From Rhodococcus sp. 06-462-5 (GTDB taxonomy: Bacteria; Actinomycetota; Actinomycetes; Mycobacteriales; Mycobacteriaceae), in assembly GCF_002258315.1 (NCBI RefSeq), contig NZ_NOYD01000038.1:310001-374000 (forward strand): 64,000 nt of DNA. The letters are read 5' to 3'. Below are positions 58,401 to 64,000 of this stretch, piece after piece; positions within the stretch are counted from its first letter, which is position 1; the number at the start of each line of letters is the position of its first letter. Below the pieces are notes generated by a model that had not been told where the DNA came from, ran no database searches, and was given only the letters and a program-made list of their open reading frames with translations. Position numbers and translations under genes: made by a program.

Positions 58401-59507
58401 ATGAAGATTCGCGGCGCAGTACTCGAAGAAATCGGCCGATCTCGTCCCTTCGCGGACTCGCATCCCATCACCGTCTCCGACCTCGAGCTCGGCTCGCCCG
58501 GCGACGGCGAACTGCTGATCAGAATCGAAGCCGCAGGGCTGTGCCACTCGGACCTGTCGGTGGTCGACGGCAATCGAGTTCGTCCGGTCCCGATGCTGCT
58601 CGGCCACGAGGCCGCGGGCCGAGTCGAGGAAGTCGGACCGGGCGTCGACGACGTCGAGGTCGGCACGCGCGTCGTCATGACGTTCCTGCCGCGCTGCGGC
58701 GAGTGTGCCGGGTGCGCTACCGACGGCCAGATGCCGTGCGTCACCGGCAGCGCGTCGAACAATGCCGGGACACTTCTCGGCGGTGGCATCAAGTTGCATC
58801 GTGACGGGGAAGAGGTCAAGCATCACCTCGGAGTCTCCGGATTCGCCACCCACGCTGTGGTCAGCCGAAAGTCCGTCGTTCCTGTCGAGGACGACATCCC
58901 GGCCGACATCGCAGCCGTCCTCGGTTGTGCGGTACTGACCGGCGGCGGCGCGGTGCTCAACGCCGGAACTCCCAAGCCCGGTCAGTCGGTGATGGTGGTG
59001 GGCCTCGGCGGAGTCGGCATGGCAGCCGTTCTGACGGCCGTATCGGTGGGTGCCGGTGAGGTGATCGGAGTCGACGGGGTCCCGGACAAGCTCTCCACCG
59101 CAACCGATCTGGGTGCAACACAGGTCTACTCGCCGGCCGAGCTCGCCGAGAAGGCAATCAAGGCCGATATCGTCATCGAAGCCGCCGGCAACGCCCGAGC
59201 CTTCGAAACTGCCGTCGCTGCAACGGCTCCCGGTGGCAAGACCATCACGGTCGGTCTTCCCGCACCAGACGCCCGCTCGTCCATCTCACCGCTGGGCCTG
59301 GTGGCGGAGGCGCGCACGATCATCGGCAGCTACCTGGGCTCCGCTGTACCGGCACGCGACATCCCGACCTACGCCCAGATGTGGCGTGAGGGTCGGCTTC
59401 CCGTCGAGAAACTGATCTCGTCGAGAATCACGTTGGACGAGATCAACCGCGGCATGGACGAATTGGCCGACGGCAACGCGATCCGTCAGGTCATCGTCTT
59501 CGAATGA
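58401..59507 (+). CDS. Zinc-dependent alcohol dehydrogenase (MDR family)
   Basis: This 368-residue protein has catalytic-zinc residues Cys48 and His69/Glu70 (GHEAAGRVEEVG) and structural-zinc cysteines 99, 102, 105 and 113 (CGECAGC...MPC). The Rossmann motif GLGGVGMAAVLTAV lies near residue 200. It should oxidise an alcohol or aldehyde adduct with NAD(H). The length and C-terminal DEINRGMDELADG are typical of class III-like actinobacterial enzymes; the substrate is unknown. TAGTCT six bases before the ATG suggests a leaderless mRNA. Confidence 0.9.
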   Translation: MKIRGAVLEEIGRSRPFADSHPITVSDLELGSPGDGELLIRIEAAGLCHSDLSVVDGNRVRPVPMLLGHEAAGRVEEVGPGVDDVEVGTRVVMTFLPRCGECAGCATDGQMPCVTGSASNNAGTLLGGGIKLHRDGEEVKHHLGVSGFATHAVVSRKSVVPVEDDIPADIAAVLGCAVLTGGGAVLNAGTPKPGQSVMVVGLGGVGMAAVLTAVSVGAGEVIGVDGVPDKLSTATDLGATQVYSPAELAEKAIKADIVIEAAGNARAFETAVAATAPGGKTITVGLPAPDARSSISPLGLVAEARTIIGSYLGSAVPARDIPTYAQMWREGRLPVEKLISSRITLDEINRGMDELADGNAIRQVIVFE

Positions 59508-59510
59508 GCG

Positions 59511-60299
59511 TCAGCGATGGGACGCGGTGGCGACCCACCGGCCGCGCTGCTTCGAGATCTCGATGGGATGGTCGAAACACTCACTGATGTTGTCGGTGGT
59601 CAGCACCGCGTCGACGGCTCCCTGCGTCTGCACTCGTCCGTCACGGATGAGCAGGGCGTGGGTGGTCGAGGTCGGGATTTCCTCGAGGTGATGCGTCACC
59701 AGAATGCTGGCCAGGGTGGGGTGCTCGGCGCGCAGCGAGTCGAGTGCACTCAGAAGTTGTTCGCGGGCAGCGAGATCGAGTCCGGTGGCAGGCTCGTCGA
59801 GCAGTAGCACTGCAGGGTCGGGGAGCAGGGCGCGCGCGATGAGCGCTCGACCTCGTTCGCCCTGGGAGAGTGTGTGCCACGACGCCTCGGTGCGATGAGC
59901 GACGCCGAGGGAATCGATCAGCCGATGAGCACGGGCGATCTGGTTCTCGGTGGCCGACCATCTCGGGATCAGGTCGGGGGTGTTGGTCAGGCCGGTCAGC
60001 ACCACCTGAAACAGAGTCAGCGGAGCCTCGATCTTCAACCGCGGATCGACGTGGCCGATGTGCGTCCGTAATTCGCGCATGTCCACCCGGCCGAGGCGAT
60101 GACCGAGAACGTGCACGGAACCGTGCGTGGGATGGACGACGGCACCCAGCAAGCTGAGCAGAGTGCTTTTGCCTGCGCCGTTCGCACCGAGCAACACCCA
60201 GTGCTCGCCCTCCTCGACCCGCATCGTGGCATTGCTGAGCAGGTATCGGCCGCCGCGGACGAGATCGACTCGGTCGGCGAACAGGACGTTGGATGGCAC
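59511..60299 (-). CDS. Orphan ABC ATP-binding protein
   Basis: This 262-residue ATPase has Walker A GANGAGKST, signature LSQGERGRAL and Walker B VLLLDEPATGLD. No permease gene is nearby, and the layout resembles soluble ModF/YlmA-like single-domain ATPases. Its partner or role is unknown. GTG at 60299 is chosen because TACGGT lies six bases upstream on the minus strand as a -10 box, and homology begins at VLFADRVDLVRGG. It is divergent from dapB and convergent with the alcohol dehydrogenase gene. Confidence 0.85.
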   Translation of the reverse strand: MPSNVLFADRVDLVRGGRYLLSNATMRVEEGEHWVLLGANGAGKSTLLSLLGAVVHPTHGSVHVLGHRLGRVDMRELRTHIGHVDPRLKIEAPLTLFQVVLTGLTNTPDLIPRWSATENQIARAHRLIDSLGVAHRTEASWHTLSQGERGRALIARALLPDPAVLLLDEPATGLDLAAREQLLSALDSLRAEHPTLASILVTHHLEEIPTSTTHALLIRDGRVQTQGAVDAVLTTDNISECFDHPIEISKQRGRWVATASHR

Positions 60300-61149
<850 letters not shown>

Positions 61150-61160
61150 GCTGATCGACG

Positions 61161-61619
61161 GTGAACAAAACGACGAAGGTCCTCGCCATCATCACGGTGA
61201 TGGTGCTGGTCCTCGGCTTCTACTTCTTTCTGCTCGGCCAGCGCGGTGTGACGCTGATCCAGAACGGTGGCGTGGCGAGCATCGCGCTGGGGATCGGGGT
61301 CCTGCTGCTGCCGATCCTCGGGTTGTGGATCGTGTGGGCCACCCTCAAAGCCGGCTTCGACCACCAGAGACTGGCCTCGCGTATCCACGAGGAGGGCCTC
61401 GAACTCGACGTCGCCGATCTTCCGCGCAGACCGTCGGGACGCATCGAACGTGATGCCGCAGACGAGTTGTTCCAACAGATCAAGACGGAGTGGGAGAAGG
61501 ACCCGGACAACTGGCGCAACTCGTACCGGTTGGCTCGTGCTTACGATTACGCCGGTGACCGCGGGCGGGCCCGCGAGACGATGAAGCGCGCCGTGGCACT
61601 CGAACGGAACGAGAACTGA
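61161..61619 (+). CDS. Membrane protein with TPR-like tail (Rv2772c-like)
   Basis: This 152-residue protein has two membrane helices (about 6-24 and 38-62) and a soluble C-terminal helical domain; NWRNSYRLARAYDYAGDRGRA reads like a TPR-type repeat. The function is unknown. The start is GTG at 61161, eleven bases after dapB. The same gene follows dapB in mycobacteria. Confidence 0.8.
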   Translation: MNKTTKVLAIITVMVLVLGFYFFLLGQRGVTLIQNGGVASIALGIGVLLLPILGLWIVWATLKAGFDHQRLASRIHEEGLELDVADLPRRPSGRIERDAADELFQQIKTEWEKDPDNWRNSYRLARAYDYAGDRGRARETMKRAVALERNEN

Positions 61620-61625
61620 CCTTCG

Positions 61626-62078
61626 ATGTCGCGCACCCTGCTGGTCGTTCATCACACCCCGAGTCCGCTCACTCGTGAGCTGCTCGAGGCAGTGCTCGAC
61701 GGCGCACACGATCCCGAGATCACCGGCGTGGACGTGCGCAGTGTGCCTGCTCTCGGCGCGACCGTTCCCGATGTCCTCGGTGCCGACGGATTTCTCTTCG
61801 GAACACCGGCGAATTTCGGCTACATGAGCGGAGCTCTGAAACACTTCTTCGACACGGTGTACTACCCGTGCCTCGGTGCCGTGGCCGGAAAGCCCTACGC
61901 CGCTTGGGTTCACGGCAACGACGACACCGTGGGTGCCGGGCGGGCCATCGAGAAGATCGCGTCGGGGTGGGGCCTCGAGAAGGTCTTCGGCACCGTGCAC
62001 ATCGCCGAGAGCGGCAAGCCCGCACGTGAACGCTGCTACGAATTGGGCGGAACCGTCGCGGCGGGGCTGTCGATCTGA
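61626..62078 (+). CDS. Flavodoxin-fold protein (NADPH-dependent FMN reductase-like)
   Basis: This 150-residue protein has the flavodoxin-like pattern: TLLVVHHTPSPLTRELLEAV (phosphate loop), FGTPANFGYMSGALKHFFD and VHGNDDTVGAGRAIE. It probably binds FMN and transfers electrons from NAD(P)H to an unknown acceptor. It starts six bases after the preceding gene and lies in a possible dapB transcript. Confidence 0.87.
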   Translation: MSRTLLVVHHTPSPLTRELLEAVLDGAHDPEITGVDVRSVPALGATVPDVLGADGFLFGTPANFGYMSGALKHFFDTVYYPCLGAVAGKPYAAWVHGNDDTVGAGRAIEKIASGWGLEKVFGTVHIAESGKPARERCYELGGTVAAGLSI

Positions 62079-62094
62079 CCGCTACCGTGTGTCG

Positions 62095-63000
62095 ATGGAC
62101 GTCGACCGCTATGCCCGGTTCCTGCCCGAGCAGTATCGGCCGCCAGTAGGGGAGAAGCCCGAGTCGACGTACTGGATGTGGGGCGAGCAGCGCGTGCACA
62201 TCGCCCGCGCTGCGCGGCCCGAGTCCAGGGTCCGCGTCATGGCGTTGCATGGTGCCGGGGGCTACTCCGGTCTGTTGTGGCCGTATGCCGCCATCGCCGC
62301 CCGAGAAGGCTAGGAGGTGATGTGCCCCGACCTGCCTCTCTACGGAGACACCGTCGTCTCGGACCCCGCGTCCGTTCGCTACCGCGACTGGATCGATCTG
62401 CTGTGCGAGCTCGTGGCCGCCGAGAAGTCCCGCGACGGCCGCCCTCTCGTACTGCTGGGCGCAAGTATGGGAGGCATGCTCGCGTACGAGGTGGCGCACC
62501 GAACGGGGCTGGTGGACAGGGTGATTGCGACCTGCCTGCTCGATCCGGCCGATCGAAGCGCTCGCCGGGCTGCGGCGAGATTCGACCTGCTCGGTGGGCC
62601 GGCACCACAGCTGCTGCGGACACTCGCGGCCGTCGCAGGCGGCGTACTCGTTCCGGTCAGGTGGATGGCCGACATGGCGAACATGAGCCTGAACGCGGAG
62701 CTGTCCGGCGTGTGCGCACGTGACCCCAGGGGCGGCGGGGTGCGCATTCCGATCGGATTCCTCGCGAGCTTCTTCGGCTACTCACACACCCGACCGGAGG
62801 ACTACGACGGTCCGCCGGTACTCCTGACTCACCCGGCCGACGACCGGTGGACGCCACCGGACGTCAGTATCCGGTTCCTGGAACGAATCCGGGCCGACAC
62901 CGAGATCGTGATGCTCGACGGGTGTGGTCACCTGCCCGTCGAGGAACCCGGGCTGACCCAGCTGGCCGACGCCATGAGGACCGTGCTGGGACGCTACTGA
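62095..63000 (+). pseudogene. Alpha/beta hydrolase gene interrupted by an in-frame amber codon
   Basis: One frame encodes an alpha/beta hydrolase of about 301 codons, broken only by TAG at 62311-62313. The N-terminal part (72 residues) ends PYAAIAAREG and carries the oxyanion-loop LHGAGGYSG. The C-terminal part continues CPDLPLYGDT and has the nucleophile elbow LLGASMGGM, the acid-loop Asp (HPADDRW) and the catalytic His (DGCGHLPVEEP). A Tyr codon is expected at the stop (REGYEV). TAGGAGGTGATG offers GTG 62317 or ATG 62320 as a possible restart, but the spacing is only two bases. It is most likely a recent pseudogene. Confidence 0.8.
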
Positions 63001-63002
63001 TT

Positions 63003-63446
63003 TCAGTCGGAATTCTCGGGGGAGTCCGAACGAAGAATGTCGTCGGCCGGAATCGGTAGTGCAATCTCGAGCAGGCGTTCCGGCCAACTCGGATACGCGG
63101 GCCGAATCCACACACGGTTGTCGTCGAGTTGCGTCATCAGCACCCGCCGCCACGGCCAATCGTCCTGCGGTGCACTCAGATCGGTCTCCGACTCCAGCGG
63201 CAGGGGTGCCTTCGTCCAATGTGGAGCCGACAGCGATGCCAGACCGCGATCCTCGAGGTGGGCGATCGCAGTCTCGATAGGAACGCCCTGCGCGACGGTG
63301 ATCCCGGCGGGATTGACGGCATCGACCACATAATCGTCGTCGTATTCGTCCTGTGCACTCGTGCCGTGCGCGACGGTCCACCCGATCACCTCACCGTCGG
63401 AGGCTCGTCTCACCGGCAATCTGCTGCGCCACCGCTCGATGTCCAC
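63003..63446 (-). CDS. Hypothetical 147-residue protein
   Basis: This soluble protein starts MDIERWRSRLPVRRASDGEVIGWT and is rich in Trp, Asp and Pro. No known domain is recognised. The GTG at 63446 lies seven bases after TATCCT on the minus strand (63454-63459), a leaderless arrangement. It is convergent with the hydrolase pseudogene, two bases apart. GC bias supports coding. Confidence 0.68.
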   Translation of the reverse strand: MDIERWRSRLPVRRASDGEVIGWTVAHGTSAQDEYDDDYVVDAVNPAGITVAQGVPIETAIAHLEDRGLASLSAPHWTKAPLPLESETDLSAPQDDWPWRRVLMTQLDDNRVWIRPAYPSWPERLLEIALPIPADDILRSDSPENSD

Positions 63447-63583
63447 TGCCTCGAGGATACGCGGGTCAGGAATGTGAGTTCGGTGAAGAAACTATTCCTG
63501 GTTGTGAGCGAGCCGAGCGGTGACCGTGTTTGACTGCAGGGGATAGTGCAATTTTGTACCACATTCTATCGCAAGGGATTTCG
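63447..63583. promoter_or_regulatory. Divergent spacer before the OFA transporter gene
   Basis: This 137-bp spacer includes an AT-rich stretch (63543-63570) unusual for the region. TTGACT (63530-63535) is a possible -35, and TTGTAC or TTCTAT are weak -10 candidates for the plus-strand gene. AAGGGA lies five bases before its ATG. No clear operator dyad is seen. Confidence 0.35.
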
Positions 63584-64000
63584 ATGACCCTCCGCATTCT
63601 CGACCGCTCCGCCATCGTCGCGACACCCGAGTGGAGCCGCTGGCTGATACCCCCGGCCGCGCTGTCGATTCACCTCGCGATCGGTTCCGCCTACGCCTGG
63701 AGCGTGTTCAAGAACGCCATCTCGCAGCCCGAAGCGCTCGGGCTCAGTGGCACCGTCACCGCCATTCCGTTCCAGCTCGCCATCGTGATGCTCGGCCTGT
63801 CCGCGGCGATCTTCGGAACCCGCGTCGAGAAGAACGGTCCACGGTGGGCCATGGCCGTCTCTCTGGTCTTCTTCGTCTCGGGACTGCTGCTGTCCGCACT
63901 CGGGATGGCCCTCGGACAGTTCTGGCTGGTGATCTTCGGCTACGGATTCGTCGGCGGTATCGGCCTCGGAATCGGTTACATCTCACCCGTCTCGACCTTG
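63584..64000 (+). CDS. OFA-family MFS transporter, N-terminal part (3' end outside window)
   Basis: The first 139 codons are seen. WLIPPAALSIHLAIGSAYAWSVFKN is the helix 1 signature of oxalate/formate-antiporter-type (OFA) MFS proteins, given here in spirit by SIHLAIGSAYAWSVF. Helices 2-4 follow, with GFVGGIGLGIGYISPVSTL at the edge. The substrate is unknown; members carry monocarboxylates. ATG at 63584 has AAGGGA upstream. Confidence 0.85.
   Translation, partial: MTLRILDRSAIVATPEWSRWLIPPAALSIHLAIGSAYAWSVFKNAISQPEALGLSGTVTAIPFQLAIVMLGLSAAIFGTRVEKNGPRWAMAVSLVFFVSGLLLSALGMALGQFWLVIFGYGFVGGIGLGIGYISPVSTL

Noticed and set aside
62317-63000. The second half of the hydrolase as an independent normal gene
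   Set aside because: It begins mid-domain, right after an in-frame stop, and lacks the N-terminal strands and oxyanion loop, so one interrupted gene is the simpler reading.

Overview
This window is high-GC actinobacterial chromosome, most like Rhodococcus or a close relative in the Nocardiaceae (inference). Three things suggest it: strong GC bias in third codon positions, many GTG starts (often without a leader), and gene order. From memory, four blocks keep the order of Mycobacterium tuberculosis segments: rimP-nusA-ylxR-infB-rbfA-nrnA-dinF (Rv2842c-Rv2836c), metallophosphoesterase-pptT-truB-mntR-ribF-rpsO-pnp-pepR (Rv2795c-Rv2782c), the Rv3143-like receiver with nuoA-N (Rv3143-Rv3158), and dapB with two small genes (Rv2773c-Rv2771c). 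Here they sit together with Rhodococcus-like accessory genes between them. I see no rRNA, tRNA, CRISPR array, prophage or insertion sequence.

Layout. 1-1477: end of an MFS exporter facing a ferritin-like (DUF4439) gene and a lipoprotein gene. 1645-10061: translation and transcription block (rimP, nusA, ylxR, infB, DUF503, rbfA, nrnA, dinF). 10070-13194: molybdate regulator and ABC importer modABC, on the minus strand. 13436-15989: metallophosphoesterase, pptT, truB. 16005-19406: manganese/zinc-type ABC importer whose last gene is its likely DtxR/MntR regulator, on the minus strand. 19510-24878: ribF, rpsO, pnp, pepR, with strong RNA hairpins on both sides of pnp. 24859-29541: a TetR remnant, an SDR, ppm1, comB, small membrane and lipoprotein genes, and an atypical receiver protein.

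29543-30256: aquaporin, divergent from the complete 14-gene NADH dehydrogenase operon nuoA-N (30532-45990), whose start and stop codons mostly overlap. 45994-49027: DUF4188/TetR divergent pair, a YdcF-like exported protein and a DinB-fold protein. 49080-55615: apparent choline-to-glycine-betaine operon (betaine aldehyde dehydrogenase, APC permease, choline oxidase) ending in an overlapping cNMP/CBS/DUF294 signalling protein, followed by a GH63-like glucosidase. 58401-63446: alcohol dehydrogenase, an orphan ABC ATPase, dapB and two conserved small genes, an alpha/beta hydrolase gene split by an amber codon, and a hypothetical gene. An OFA-type MFS gene runs off the right edge.

The strongest leads are regulatory or evolutionary. 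They are the leaderless promoter plus DtxR-type operator over the start codon of the metal importer, two CRP/GlxR-like sites between aqpZ and nuoA, a perfect inverted repeat carrying back-to-back -10 boxes at comB, the osmolyte operon with a coupled sensor-like protein, an amber mutation that creates a Shine-Dalgarno sequence in the hydrolase gene, and an in-frame perfect 33-bp-period repeat in rbfA. No clearly new multi-gene system was found.
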